From the NCBI GenBank assembly GCA_018398765.1, contig JAHBMJ010000620.1, forward strand, positions 81,449 to 125,228: a stretch of 43,780 nucleotides of DNA, written 5' to 3'. Of this stretch, positions 1 through 13,311 are shown in pieces. Under the pieces are notes generated by a model. The model saw only the letters and a list, made by a program, of their open reading frames with translations, was not told where the DNA came from and did not search any database. The first letter of the stretch is position 1; every line of letters begins with the position of its first letter. The translations under genes were made by a program, and so were the position numbers. This DNA is from Chromera velia (taxonomy: Eukaryota > Sar > Chromeraceae).

Positions 1-395
1 CCCCACCTAGTCTCATGAACCCCTCCTGTGTAGGCATAGAGTTCTTCAACCAGTCAGGTTCCTCCTGGGGGGGAGGAAAGTGCCGCCACCTGTACTGGCG
101 GTACCTCATGTGCATCAGTCGGTGGTAGAGGAAAAGGTTGTGCAGAGTCAACTCGCGAATCTGCATCATGCATGCATGCATCCATGCAGCACTCCCTCCC
201 TCCGTTCATCATCGACTTGTCTGTCTGATCATCTGATACAATCACGCATCGATCCGTCTCTCTTTGGCATTCGATTGGGTCGTGTCCAGCCAATGCTGTT
301 GAAGAGTGCCGTCCCGACGTGGAATTCATTCGTCTGACTGCGGTCCCTTTTCCTTCCTTTTTTGTTCTCCCTCCCTCTCTCTCTCTCTCTCTTTT

Positions 396-427
<32 letters not shown>

Positions 428-3400
428 TTCTTTCTTTCTTTCTTTCTTTCTTTCTTTCGTTCTTTCTTTCTTTCTTTCTTTCTTTCTTTCCTTCCTTCCT
501 TCCTTCCTTCCCTCTTCCATCCATCCATCATTCACTGAATTTGCATGCATCGACTTACTTACTCTTCTTCTCCTTTATCACCGGTGACGCGGTGACATGC
601 AGGCCGCTGGAGGCAGGGGAAGACCACAAACACCCATACAGAGAAAGGGCAGCCCCCCCCCCACCACCACACACACACACATGCAGCAGAGGCCTCGTTT
701 CAGTTCGCCAAAGTCTTTTGTAAAATGATGCACACGGTCTGTCTGTCTGTGTGTGACCGCATTGACCTACCTACCTACCTACCTTGTCATCCTTCTTCTC
801 AGTCCGTCTGAGAAGATCTTCGTATCCCTGCCTCGACTGCCCTCTCTGCCGTTCTGCTTCCTCCCTCAACCTTTCTGCGCGTCTGAGATTCGCCTCCCTC
901 TCGGCAAGGGTCCGCCTTTGCACACGGTTCTGGTCTTGTGCTAGAGTGAGCTGGCTTCTCTGCAAGGAGACGACAGCCAATGAACTCTCATACAAGGAAG
1001 AAAGGAACTTTGCAGCCTACCCACATGAACATCAACACGCGAAACCTCTCTGGGCAGAAAGGCCTCTACATAGACGCGACCTTTGAAGGATGACACACAC
1101 AAAAAGAAAGAAAAGGACTTTGTGGGTAGAAAGAAACACGATGCGTCGCCCGAAAACGAAGAAGTCAGGTTAGCCAAGGAGTAAAACCAATAAGCATCGC
1201 GACAGCATGCCTACAATTCCGAGAGAAAAAAGACGAAAGAAGAAGAAGAAGAAGAAAAAAGACCGACCAGCTCTTCCACTGCAGGAAGCCCCCTTCCTCC
1301 TTCTCTCAGTCTGTTCCATTCCCCCCCCACCACCGTCCTCTCTGCCTGTAGAGCCTGTCGCATTGCCACAAGCAGTCCGAGTGCGTGGCCCGCTTGTGCC
1401 TCAGGGAAGCCCCGGGTCACCTCAAACATTTCGTTCAGCTGCACCGATTGATTGCCCATAGAAGAGAAGAGAAGAGCACCGCACATCACGTGGTATTCAA
1501 CAGACACTTCAACAGACAACTAGCGCGCAGACGTACACACAATGGAAGAGCAATCACGGACAGAGGCACCTGTCGCTTCTGAAGTAGCGAGTTGAAGAAA
1601 AACAAACAAGAGAGAAGGCACAAACGAAGGCGCTGAATTGAATTGAATTGGTTGAGGCCGGACCAAGAAACAAAGACACAGGAAACCGAACGTCCAGAAA
1701 ACTGATCCCTTCTGCCTTTTTCAGTTTCAACAGATTCACAAAAAGAAGGAAGCAGAGAGAAAAGCAGAAAGATTTCCATTCTTCCAACCGACTCAGACAC
1801 TGACTGAAAGACAGACAGACCGTGCTTCTGATTTCTTGTCTGCACATTGCTTCCAGTTCCTCTCTCGAGAACATCTCACGCGGCCGTCGGATTTCTCCTC
1901 CCTCAATCATCCCTTCAGGAGTCCCGGCACCCAATGCAGGTTCAGCCGGGCCCCCTGCAAATGCCTGGGCCCCCTGGACCACTTGTGCGGCTTGCGCAGC
2001 GGCTTGGTAGTATTCGGGGGGTTCTTCCGCGCCTCCCCAATTAAAGAGGTGGACTGCGCCTGGGAACTGAAACACTCCTGCGCCTGCTTGCGGGAGAGCA
2101 GCCGCACCCCCCTCTTGTTCCGCTTCAGCGGGAGGACCTGCTGCGGCAGCAGCAGCAGCAGGAGGGGGGGGGAGGTGAGGGTATAGGGGCCCAGTAGCCG
2201 TGGCAGCAGCAGCGGCAGCCGCTGCAGCAGCAGGTACCCCCTGCAGAGGGCACAAACCACCCCCCCCCTGCAAATGTTCCCCTTCCATCTCTTCCGCCGG
2301 TTGGTCGTCCTCTCCTGCTTGTTCGATTCCCCCCCCCATGCCCATGTCTTCATCTTCTCCGTCCCCGTCGCCTCCTGCTCCAGGCGGCTGGAGCATCGGA
2401 GGTCCCCCCCCAGTCTGCCTGCCGACGCCCTCCGACTCCCTCTCGCTCTGACCATCATCATTATTCCCCCCACCCCCTCCCCCATCCGAGCTGTCTGACA
2501 GATCGATCGGTTCTGCGGCGGAACCTACTCCAGCCGCAGCACCAGGGGGGGCCTGTTGCTGCAGGTTGAACGGAATCGCAAAGTGCGCGAAACCCTGTCC
2601 AACCGCCTGTTGTGCGTGGAACAGATGATGATTGTACGCTTCATCTTCATCATCTTCGTCCTCATCCTCATCCACCTCATCACCCTCATCCTCATCTTCT
2701 TCTGCGTAGCCATCATCAAAGAAAACATTCCCCTGGGCGTCGGGGTGCTCATCTCCTTCCACTTCCTGGTCCTCCTCTCCGTCGTCATCCTCACTCCCCC
2801 CAACTCCTTCCACGCCATCATCCTCATCCTCTCTCTCTTCCTCTTCGTCTCGATCCTCTCCGTCCCCCTCGTCTCCGCTGAACTGACCAAACTCCTCCTC
2901 GTCCTCTTCGCTCTGTGCGAGTAGACGCAACGAGCCGCGATTGACTCCCTCATCCCCCCCTTCCTCCTCCCCATCCCCATCTTCATCATCTCCATCAATG
3001 CCCTCATCGTCCCACTCGTCTTCCTCTTCCTCGTCCTCCTCCTCCCTCCGACGTTTGAGCCTCCCGGGCACCCTCTCAGAGCCTGACTGGGACTGAGACT
3101 GAGACTGAGACTGAGACCGCGCCCCGGAGAGGCCCAAACGGAAACCCTCAGAAGAGGACCCGTCACTACCAAAACCAACCGCATGCCCCCTCTCTCCGCC
3201 TGCCCGAGCCGCAGGGCGGAAACCGCTTGCAGCTGCCGCCGCTCCGAACAGCCCGGCCAGTCCACCCGACGCAGCGGCTCCACCAGAGGGGGCACGCAAA
3301 TCGAAGGCGCCATCTCCCTCCTCTCGTCCCTCTGCAAATGGAGACGAACCAGAGGAAGATGATGATGAAGGCCCGGCAGCCTCTGCGGGGGGCGGGGGGG

Positions 3401-3740
3401 GAGCGAAATGCTGTACCGGTGGTTGCTCCACCCAAATTTGGCAGTTAACCCCGACACTCTTTTTGGAAGGGTCGGGTTCTTCCTCCCGGACCTCCGCTGT
3501 CTCATCTGCCGAGCTCTCTCTGTTCTCTTTGGGATCCAAGAATGCTCCCTGGAACGCCAAGGCGGCAGTGAGCCGCCCGACGGTATTTCTCAGCTCGGCT
3601 TTGTCTTTGGTCAAAAGATCAATGATCCGGTCTTTGTCCTTGTTCTCATACTGCAGTCTCGCGTTTTCCTTTCGTAACCTTTCAATTTCTTCTTCCACAC
3701 TTCCGCCCAGGTAATTTTCCCACGACGGAGGTGCGGCCAT
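1..3740 (-). CDS. Acidic low-complexity coiled-coil protein, C-terminus beyond the window
   Basis: I do not recognise this protein. Four exons can be read on the minus strand: 3740-1821, 1438-1268, 959-783 and 160-1 (open at the edge). All junctions are phase 0 with GT donors (GTCTGT, GTCGGT, GTAGGT) and CAG acceptors. The start is the ATG at 3740 (MAAPPSWENYLGG). Residues about 15-60 form a leucine-zipper-like coiled coil rich in E, R, K and L. A long acidic, Ser/Gly/Ala-rich region follows, with runs of Glu/Asp, poly-Ala and poly-Gly. A PIDLSDSSD segment near residue 410 resembles a SUMO-interacting motif. Exons 2 and 3 are charged and helical (RTLAEREANLRRAERLREE); exon 4 is rich in Arg, His and Tyr. 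Acidic tracts plus a zipper suggest a nuclear or chromatin-associated role, but that is inference only. It is head to head with the ABC1K gene. Confidence 0.7.
391..515. repeat. CTTT/CCTT microsatellite in an intron
   Basis: About 125 bp of CTTT units passing into CCTT units. It lies in the third intron (782-161) of the minus-strand gene, where it reads as GAAA/GGAA on the coding strand. It creates long Lys/Glu/Arg or Phe/Ser/Leu reading frames that are not genes. Confidence 0.95.
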
Positions 3741-4433
3741 GATGCCGCGGCACAGCAGGAGTTCTGTGCTGTGGCCAAAACTTTTTGTGGAAATTTGTTG
3801 AGGAGAAGCCCTCAAATCATTTCTTTCCGGACTGCAAACACCTCAGCGAAAGAAAAAGAAAACTTCCACCTCAACAGACCTCCACGGAATCGACAAAAAG
3901 CAGCCTCAGTGCACCGGAGGAAACGTGTTTTTTTCCTCTTTCATCCTGCCAACGTTTTGTGACGGAACATGACTGAATGGAATTCATCAAGACGGAGCTG
4001 GTTTGAGAAGGCTCCTATATACAAAATGTGTCAAGGATTGTCAAAGCGTCTCTTCTATGCGTCTCTTAATTGGCTTCAAAGCAGAAATCATGCGTGGAGT
4101 TTGGGGTGGGGCCCACAAGGGCCCGCGGGGGCCGACCAATTTTTCATTTGGGGCCGGGGCGGCACCGGGGCCCGGCCACTGAATAAGCGACAAGACTGAC
4201 CTTGACTCAAAAGAGAGACTGCCGACTCTCCGGATCTCTCTCGCAGAGTCTGGCCGGGGCGGCTTTCGGAGCGCAGTGACCATTCACCGTTGTTGAGAGG
4301 CGAAAATTTAGCACTTTTTTGCTGAACCTGTTGATCTGTGTGTGCACTTCACATTTCTGCGCCGACAAGAGCGCACATACCGGTCTCGGATTGATTCAGA
4401 TCATCATGTGTGTATGAGAAGTCGACTGCCCAG
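3741..4433. promoter_or_regulatory. Divergent intergenic region, likely shared promoter
   Basis: This 693-bp gap separates the start codons of two head-to-head genes, the acidic coiled-coil gene (-) and the ABC1K gene (+). No clear TATA box or other core element stands out. A GC-rich patch at 4152-4177 contains a short inverted repeat (GGCCGGG ... CCCGGCC). Promoter function is inferred from the arrangement only. Confidence 0.45.
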
Positions 4434-6423
4434 ATGAGGTTGTCATCAAAGTGCCTCTTTGCGAAGCTTCTCTATGTCCTGCTGGGGGGCATAGAGGCAT
4501 TTCGATTAGATTCCTCCTCTTGGTTACCCGCCTCCGCACGTCTTCGTAAATCATGGCTGCAAGACGGAAGAGCTTTGCCGTCTCTGACGAAGTTGAAGGC
4601 TTTGCCGGAAAGAGAAAGTGATGGGGGAGGGTCCAGGCGTCTTGTGAAGGCCCGAGAACTTCTAGATGCTGCAGTAATGAAAGGGCGGGGTCAGTTGTGC
4701 TTCCTGGGCTGAGTGGGGTTGTGCAGAAGACATGAAGAGGAAACAGACAAGAAGATAAAGGATCTGCTTACTTACCATCGAAGAGAAGCGTCAACGAACG
4801 CACATTTCCCCTCCTCACCTATTTTCCTGCCCCTCTTTCAGCTCAACTTCTCTTGCTCTTCTGCTTTTTTCTTGCATGCCTCAAGCTGCCCCTTCCCTGC
4901 CTGCTTCCTCCGCCATCTTCTGACTCAGCTTCCATCCATAGCAGCTTCGGCTTTCCGATCCCCCCTTCAAATAATTCGTCTGAATCCTTCAATTCCCAGC
5001 TGCCCACCTTGCTGAACCGATATTTCATGCACGTATGTACCCCCTCCTTCAGGTTCCGAGCCGATGCTGGAGCCCTCTGTTCCCTACGACCCCACCAAGG
5101 CAGCAGAGCTGTTCAGCCAGAGGCCGCTCCAGGTCTCCAAGAGGCAGGTGGAGCTGGTCACACCGCTGGCGAACTTTATGGCTCGTGTGATTCTTGACAT
5201 TCAGTCGGGCAGAGAGAAGGAGAACAGACGGAAGAGGGCCCAGGAGCTTCTGGCGCTCATCTCGAACCTTGGTTGGTCGGTTGGTTGGTTCGTTGGTTTG
5301 TGAATTGGTCCATTTGTGGTGCTTGGTCTGCCAGTCAGTCAGTTAGTCAGACTCGGGGCGGGCACGAAGGAAACTCTAAGTGCACACGCCGCACTTACAG
5401 AGGCATGGAAAGGGCAGGAGTCTAGAGACAGACCCACTGTGCGAAAACATCGAAAAAACTTCTGGAGAGAAAAAAAAAATCCCCCCCCCTGTCTGCAGGT
5501 CCTGCCATCATCAAGGCGGGCCAGGCCCTGTCTTCTCGTCCCGACCTTCTACCTGCTGAGTACCTTGAAGAGTTGCAGAAGCTTCAGGACAGACTGCCAC
5601 CCTTCCCTACACCACAAGCCTTTGCAACAATCGAGGAAGAACTCGGAATGACAATTGACGAGGTCAGACCTAGATCACAACTAAGAAGCAAGCAGGCGGT
5701 TCCATTGTGTGGAGCGAAATGTTCTTTCGATTTGCCGGTCTACTTTCCAGCTCTTCCCTGCACCTTTTTGTTTGTTTGCAAGCTTTCTCTCTAAGTTTCT
5801 GTCCGTTTGACGAAGCGCTGGAGAAACAGAACGCGCCAACGGAAAGACGAATGCCGTTGCTGCTGGCCTCAACTCAATCAAGCGAATATGGACACAATAC
5901 TCCGACGGCCTGCAGATCTTTTCCGAAATCGACAGCGAGCCTGTGGCGGCAGCTTCCATCGGGCAGGTGTACAAAGGGAGGCTCAGAAGCAACGGGCAAC
6001 AGGTGGCGGTGAAAGTTCAGAGGCCAGGCTGTGAAGAGCAAATCGGGATTGATCTGTTCATCCTCAGGTCTTACTCTCAGGTCGGTGGGTGGGTCCTTGG
6101 CAGGCAGGGAGGGAGGGAGGCTGTTGGATTGGGTCTGCGTGTTTGGTTTTCTGTCTTGCCCTTCTCTTTTTGTTGTGTTCTCTTGTTTTTCTGGATGGTC
6201 CACTGGACATTTCTTTTTTCCCCTTCTGATCCTTCCAGTCCCCTGTTGCTTTCGTCTTTCTTCGTTTACGCACATGTCGGTTTGTTCATGGTTCGGACCC
6301 ACAGCTCCAACAAGAGACTCTGCTTAGTCGTTTATTTTGGATGGCAGTGGTGGGGCTCTACATCGGGCACTTGTCTGCCTCGCTCCTTCCCTTCTCTCCT
6401 CTTGTGTGTGCGCGTCTGGGTGT

Positions 6424-6458
<35 letters not shown>

Positions 6459-8006
6459 CCTCTGGCGTGTCCTCTTGTTTGCCTCCTGGTGTCCGTTCAG
6501 GTGTTTACGGGCCTTCTGAAGGCCGTGCGCCGTGACTTGGACTTCGTCTCCGTGATTGATGACTTTGGGAGACTCATCTACGGGTAGGTCGGTGGATAGG
6601 GGGGTGGGTGGAGGGCATCTTCGGAGAATGTTTTGGCAGTCAATGGTTCCTCACACTCTCCCACTTTGTGAACTTCTTTCTTTCTTTGTCTAACACCGTC
6701 AGTGTTCAGTCCCACAAAATTTTGCATCTATGTATCTGTGTGCGCTTGTTTTTATCAATATCTATCTGTGCTTTGGTACTGGCCTTTGTGCAGGGAGATA
6801 GACTATCTTCTTGAAGCCAACAACGCGAAGAAGTTCAATGAGATCTACGCCCTCTCTTCTCAAAACGTCACTGCACCCATTGTCTACGAAGCCTTCACAA
6901 CCAAAAAGGTCAGTCAAAAGTCAAAATTGTCTTGCAACAAAATCAGTGAGCGAAGAGCCGATGCAGGCTCTGACCCTGACCCGCCCGGGAGGGATGAGTC
7001 GTTGAGTCACATCCCCAGAGCGAATCGAGATGTGTGCGAGCGTGTTGAAGCACTAGATGACGAAATGGGCAGAGGCTTTGACTCAGATCACCAAAAAAGA
7101 CGCCACACACAATTTCTGGGACCTTGTGTGTCTGTTTTTTTTGTTTCTTCCTGAATTCAGGTCTTGATGATGGAATGGGTCGAGGGATTCCGACTGACGG
7201 ACAGCGCTGCTCTGGAGCGACTGGGTTTTGATAAGACGCAGCTTGTCAACACCCTTGTGGAGGTGAGTGAGTGAGTGAGTGAAGACTTAAGAAGTATATG
7301 GAAGGAAGGGGGGCAACGGCTTCTGTCCCCCCATAGTTTTTTCTTGAGGAGCAAGAAGACAGTGAGTGTACACACAGGCACAGAGAGCTAGAGAAAGGGA
7401 GGGAAAATGGCAAAATTGAAAACCGATCAAGAGTCCGAGGAAGGAAGGCCTGCATGGTCCTCCGTTGCCTGGTCGGGTCGTTCTTCTCAGTCACTCCTGT
7501 TCGTTCCACCGGGCCTCTCTCCCTCTTCCTTCTTTCGTTCGTTCGCTCGGCTGATGGTCCACTCTCCCTTGTGCTCACTCACCTCTCGTCTCTCTCTATC
7601 TCTCCCTCTTCTTCGCATTTGCTTTCAGTGCTCTTTCCGACAAATTCTCGACAACGGGTTCTTCCATGCTGACCCTCACGCGGGCAACCTGTTCGTGAAC
7701 AAGAGGGGGCAGCTTGTCTACCTCGACTTCGGCATGATGTCCTATGTGAAGCCGAACCAAAGGTAGGTATGCAGGGCGGCCTTTGCGAAGGGCAAACAGT
7801 TTCAGAATGTTGTAACATTTCTTCGGTTTTTTGTATGCATTCTGGAAGAACACCACGACGGTCTCCCATTGACATCGGTCGGTCACAGGGGCATCTCACC
7901 AACCGTGCGCCTACTTTTCTGCTCATTGCCGGTTCTCTCTCATTCACTCATCGCCTTCTGGAGTTCTCCCCTCCTCTCCTCTCCTCTCCCCTCCTTTCCT
8001 CTTACT

Positions 8007-8037
<31 letters not shown>

Positions 8038-10112
8038 CCGTGTGTGTGTGCATGGGTGTGTTTGTGCAGGTATTCGTTGATTGAGGCAGTGGCGCACCTG
8101 GTCAACAGGGACTTCGATGCCCTTGCAACACTGTACAAGAGGATGGGGTTCATCCCGGTGGACCAGGACACGAAACCCATCGTCGAGGCCCTCCAGGACG
8201 CCTTGCCGGAGGTCCTGGGAGCCTCGGTGTCCGAGCTAAACTTCAAAAATGTGATCAACAAACTGGGGGTCAGTCTGTCATCTTATTTGGCTATCCGTCA
8301 GCCGAGTCTCCGCTGACCTTCGGGGAGATACAGAAACGCACGACAGCAACGAAGGAATGGCATGTAAAAAGGAGCGCGGAGCTGCAAATTCCCGCTTGTC
8401 TCTTCTCTCGCCTCCGGCGCTTTCACATCGACTACTTTGACATTTGCGTTGATTCAGTCTGTGGTTTGTGCTCAAGTACTCAAGTAACCGGGTGCATCCT
8501 TATGACTGACGAAAGTGTGCTCTTCCTCTCTCTTTCTGCAGGACGTGATGTATAAGTATCCGTTCAGCCTGCCCCCCTTCTACATCGCCATAATCCGTTG
8601 CTTGGGGGTCCTCGAGGGTCTGGCGATCCAGGTGGACTCCAACTTCACCATCATCAGAAGGGCATACCCCTACATCGCCTCTCTTCTTCTGACGGATGCT
8701 TCTCCGGAACTCAAGGCATCTCTACGACAACTCAGGTAAGAGGGAAGACCTAGGCGAGAAAAAACGAAAAAGGATCTCTCGAGCATCTGTCTCGGTCGGT
8801 CCATTAGAAAACCTCCTGTGCGTTGAGAAAAAAATCGAAAATGCTTCTTGAAGTGAGAAAAAATCGAGCATTTCTTTCTCCATATACTTTTTGTTTGAGC
8901 GTGCAGCATGCCTGAGGGTCAGTTGCTGTGGGGCAGAGTGGAGTCTCTGCTGGAGAACGCGCTCTCTCTCGAGAAAAGCCAATTTGACGCTTCCATGGCG
9001 GCATCCCAGCTTCTGGACTTTCTCTTAGACGAGGATTCGAAGGAAGTTGCTGACCAGGTTGTAGAGAAATCTGTTGAATTGGCAGACCAACTCGGTCAGT
9101 CAGTCGGGGCGTCTCCTGCGTGTCTCATTTTACTGCGACTTGAGCTATTTCTCTGCTTTCTGCCTTGGGCCTTCTTTTGCTTCTACTCCTTGCACACGTG
9201 TCTTCTGTCTTGGCAGTCCTTCCCTCTCGTCTCACTCACTGTCTGTCCCTCTCTTTAAGTAAGGCAGAAACTTCTGAGGGGCAGAAGACAAGTCCCCGCC
9301 CGGTCTTTTTGAGCAAGGGGAACGCTGCCTCAAGGCAGGATTCCTCCCTCCAATTGGACGCTGCCTCTCTCAGTGTTGCTTCCATATCTCCCTTGAGTCT
9401 GCTTACCCAACTCTGGAGTGGGCGCGTTCCCGGGTCGTGTATCTGGTCAAAATGCCGAATGTGCGAACGCGACCAGTTCAAACGTCACATTCATGTGCAT
9501 ACCACCAAGTGACTGGCTGGCTGGCTGGCTGGCTGACTGCAGGAGTCGAGTTCTCGGACTACATCAAGGAGTACACTGGCGCAATTTCCGGATTTGGTCA
9601 GTCAGTCAGTCAGTCAGTCAGTCTCTGCTGGATGGGACGGAGAGAGGATCGGAAGGAAAAAAGGAAGGAAGGAGAAAAGATCAAGAGAGACGAATGAGAC
9701 AGAAATGTCATCTCTCATCCTCCTGTGCCTGCATCTGAGACGATCCTTTACAGCTGAGCCATGAGGCAAAAAGCCGCTGATCGATGGACCATTCCTCCCT
9801 CCCTCCCTCCACCAACGTCTATATACTTACTGTATGTCATGGGTGCCTGCTGCAGGCCGAGTCTTCCAGAACGTGCCGTCTCCCCTCTCGTTGTCCCTCC
9901 TGGGTCTGGTCCAGGCCCGCGTGCTGAAGGCAGACACGGACCCCGAGATGGGCCCACTGTTGTTGAAGGCCCAGCAGATTGCTCGAGTGCTCGGGTGAGT
10001 GAGGGAGTGAGTGAGTGAGTCTCTGGGTGGTTGGGTGGGTGGGCGGGGGAGGATGGGGTGGAAGAGATGTCTTTTAGAGATGTGGAAAAAGGGAGGAGGC
10101 CGTGGGGCGGCT

Positions 10113-10167
<55 letters not shown>

Positions 10168-10889
10168 CGGTGTGGGTGGGTGGTCAGAGTGATGCAGTGC
10201 GCTGAGTGCGTGAGGGAGTTGATGACAAATCCATCGACGCACTTGCTTTGTCGCTTCTCTCGGTTGTTCCCGAATCGATTCATTCATTCAGTCAGTCAGT
10301 TTTTTTTTTCTTTGTCTTTTGTTGCAGTGCGAACTCTTCGATTGACCCGAAGAAACTCGCCAAGTTGATCTCCAAAGTTCTCAGGGTCAGTCAGTCAGTC
10401 AGTCATTCAGTCAGTCAGGTAGTCCGTTTTGGGTGTTTGGGAGGGGGGAGAACTCTGAGCCTTCCGCTTCTCTGAAGAAGCAAAGGTGCATTTGGTGCCT
10501 TCCCGTTGAACTCACCCATTTCTGTTCGGGATCGCTTTCGTCGTTCCTGGCTGATCAGAGGAGAGGACAGGAGACGATGCGGAGGGAGGAGCAAGAAAGA
10601 AGGAGGAGGGAGGAGCACACGGCTTCGCCATTCATTCCCCATGCATCACCAATGAAAGAAAGTCTTTGTTTGTGTTTGCTTGCAGGATCCCCGAGCACAG
10701 GCATTGACTCAGGACCTGGCCATTCGAATTTCGGAGAGGGCAATAGCTCGAAATTTTGGAGTTCTTCTTGCTCAAGACAGATTTGGGGGGCGTCCAAGCG
10801 GAGGTTCGGTGTCACCTTCAACTTCGTTCAGACAGATGGACAGGGAGAGGGCGGAGGGGAAGGACACGAATCCAAAACCTCCATCGTAG
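4434..10889 (+). CDS. ABC1/UbiB-family atypical kinase (ABC1K), probably plastid-targeted
   Basis: Fifteen exons give 757 residues with all phases consistent: 4434-4689, 5053-5271, 5499-5662, 5916-6080, 6501-6583, 6794-6908, 7161-7262, 7629-7762, 8070-8268, 8542-8735, 8907-9094, 9543-9596, 9856-9994, 10328-10385, 10686-10889. Family hallmarks are clear: the KxGQ motif (IIKAGQALSSRPD, about residue 163), the Ala-rich loop (VAAASIGQVYKG, 223-234), the lysine in VAVKVQRP (246), EIDYLLEANNA, MEWVEGFRLTD, the catalytic HADPHAGN (D383, N388) and LDFG (D401). ABC1 kinases are ATP-binding proteins that regulate isoprenoid-quinone and other lipid metabolism in mitochondria and plastids. The start ATG gives a hydrophobic leader (MRLSSKCLFAKLLYVLLGG) ending in EAF before a basic, Ser-rich stretch. 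That resembles a bipartite presequence for a complex plastid (inference). The roughly 350 residues after the kinase core fit the long plant and algal forms. Confidence 0.93.
6427..6457. repeat. GT dinucleotide microsatellite in ABC1K intron 4
   Basis: A run of about 15 GT units sits between exon 4 and exon 5 of the ABC1K gene, shortly before the acceptor at 6500. Confidence 0.9.
10113..10167. repeat. CT then GT microsatellite in ABC1K intron 13
   Basis: About 13 CT units switch directly to about 13 GT units inside the intron between exons 13 and 14. Similar CT/GT composite runs occur at 8004-8055 in another intron of the same gene. Confidence 0.9.
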
Positions 10890-13311
10890 TACGCAGGGGG
10901 GGGGAGAGAAGGAGTGAATGAATGAATGAATGGCCATGTGAGAAGAGAAGTTAGACAGAGAGTCAAGACAGAATTGAGCCAGGAGGGAGCGTGGGCTGGC
11001 TGGAATCATATACTTCGCCTCCTCCCCCAGACAGAAACTCAGAAAGCAAAAAGTAAACATTCAAACTTGTCCATGCAAGCGTGAAAGAAAGGAAAGATGG
11101 GTTTTGTGCGGGTGACTCGTGGCTGAAACTCGAAAAAAAAAATGCGGAATGCAAGACAGGCAGAAATACAGGTGGCATCTCTGACTGTCGTGTTGTTTCA
11201 TTCAAAGAAGTTCATTCGTCTTGTGAAATCGTTACATGGTGTGCTTTGGAGTTCTGTCTCTTCTGCCTATCTGCCTGCCCGTCTGCCTATCTATCTAACT
11301 GCATATTTCTGCCCGTTTCTCTTTTAAGGTTCTTGTCAAATGGCAGCTGAGCTTTGCAATGCACCCACACAACGGTTCCCTGCCATGATGTACATGGTTG
11401 TTTTGTTTTGACTGTTTGGTAGTGGTTTAACTGTGTTGAGTGCAAGAACTTGAAGGAGTGGGGAGGAGGGGGGTTGGGTAGCGCATATCGACATTGTGTC
11501 GGAGTTTTCAGTCGTCCCTCCCGCCTTTGTTTCAGTAGTACGTCTCTCATGCATTCTGTCTTTCCTTTCTAAAATTCTTTCTATCTTTTTGGAATTCAGA
11601 CTCTTGCTTACCTTCGCTCTCCCACCGCGATTCCGACAACATTATGATGTCTGTCAGTGTCCGTCCGTGTGGACGCATTCCGACTTTCGGTTGCTCACGA
11701 GAGAACGTGTACAAAGTCCGGTTGGTGTGCATGCCGATGCAGTACGTGAAAAAACTGTATGAAACTTTCACCGTATGCATGTTTTGAGCGTTTGGCTTGC
11801 AGTCCCACTTTATGAGCGCTTTGAAATGAATACCGGTCGATCGATTTAGCTATCTATTGATCAGTAAGCATGGTTCGACCCGCTCGGACCGCTCCTCGCT
11901 AGGCTCCTCGTGGTTGCATGCAAGCTTCATAAGAAGCTCCATGAGAACCATAATGGACCCTAAGACAGAACCTAAGGATCATAAGTCCTATCCTACTGAG
12001 GACCTACTAGCTCCTGCCAGGCTTTATTTCGAAAGTCACTAGAAAAGTCTATAGTGTGTGATACTATAAGGGTGATACTTTTATTACTGTTATAACTTAT
12101 GTTATAATGATATTCCAAAGTACTAATCAATTAAGGTAGTCATTTTATCCAGGATTTGATTAAATTAAAATGAAATTGATTCTTTTTATTTTTTTATTAC
12201 TTTCGATACCAGGGTAATAAACCCACACGCCGCCTCGAGGGAGAAGGTGACCTGGACTCAAACCCTCAAAGCAGCAGCAGAAGAAAAGAAGAGGAAACAT
12301 GGGCAGGCAAGCGCGGACAGAGGGTATGACTTCACTCCACTCTTGAGTGCGGTCGACGGCACGATGGGGGGGGAGGTAAGGATGTTTTTGAAAAGGTTGG
12401 CTAAGCGATTGAGTGAGAAATGGGGGCAATATGTGAGTAAGACATGCAGCCAGATCCGAGCCTGATTGCAGATTGCCCACCTGAAAGCGGCAAGCGCGTG
12501 TATTCGGGGGACCCGAGGAGTGCAGGGAGAGGGCTGGGAGGAAGGAGGAATAGGCAGTGCGCTGGTTATGATAGAGGGATAAGAAGTATTCAGCAAATCC
12601 CAAAGTTGGAAGGAGGAGAGTCAAGCTTGAGGTCGCTCAAGTGAGAGAGCTAGCAGCGAGAACAGTAAACAGGACAGAAGGAAAAGGCGGAAGAAGAACA
12701 GGCTAGACGCTAGTAGGGTTAGTAAATGCTGTCAGTGGCCGACTCAGTGCCGAATGTTGACATTTGCAACACCTCTACTGCCGACATTGATATTTGAAAC
12801 GGCATTTTGTAGCCAAAGTGGCATTTAGTATGCAATATATAGATATATCAATGGATCAGACGCGCAAAACGCATGCACAAAAAGCGTTTATTTTCGTGTG
12901 CATATGCGTTTTTTGTATGTAGAGACTTAATTGGTATTAAATTTCTCTTATCGCCTCTCCGGGTGTGTATTGGTCCGGTATGCATAGGTTTGTTTTAAAT
13001 TTGCATATATGTATATCACAACATGGGCATAAATTAATTTTTTAATGCGGCCGGATCGATTAAGATGTCTCTCTCATACTGTATGCATGTGTGTATCAAT
13101 ATACGTACAATGATTGATCGAAGAGTTCATCGTGAGCTTTTAATCCGGGACCCGCACTCAAAGAATCTGGTAGGGGAGGGTTAGGAGAAGCACAGACAGA
13201 AAAAAAGGAACAACAAGGGGGGGGCAGCTCAGGCTCTTCCAGAGGGGAAAACGGAAAATGAAGGAGGCAGCAGAGAGCAGCAGCCAGTGCTGCACTTCCT
13301 GAACTTCCTAA
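10890..13311. other. Gene-poor intergenic region
   Basis: After the ABC1K stop codon I see no convincing coding region. The first 1 kb is compositionally like neighbouring introns and probably includes the 3' UTR. From about 11,820 the sequence becomes more AT-rich, with short A/T blocks, no recognisable tRNA and no complete transposon. Several short open frames occur, but none has family motifs or splice-site support. Confidence 0.5.

Noticed and set aside
326-550. Long Lys/Glu/Arg-rich or Phe/Ser/Leu-rich open frames
   Set aside because: They are translations of the CTTT/GAAA microsatellite inside an intron.
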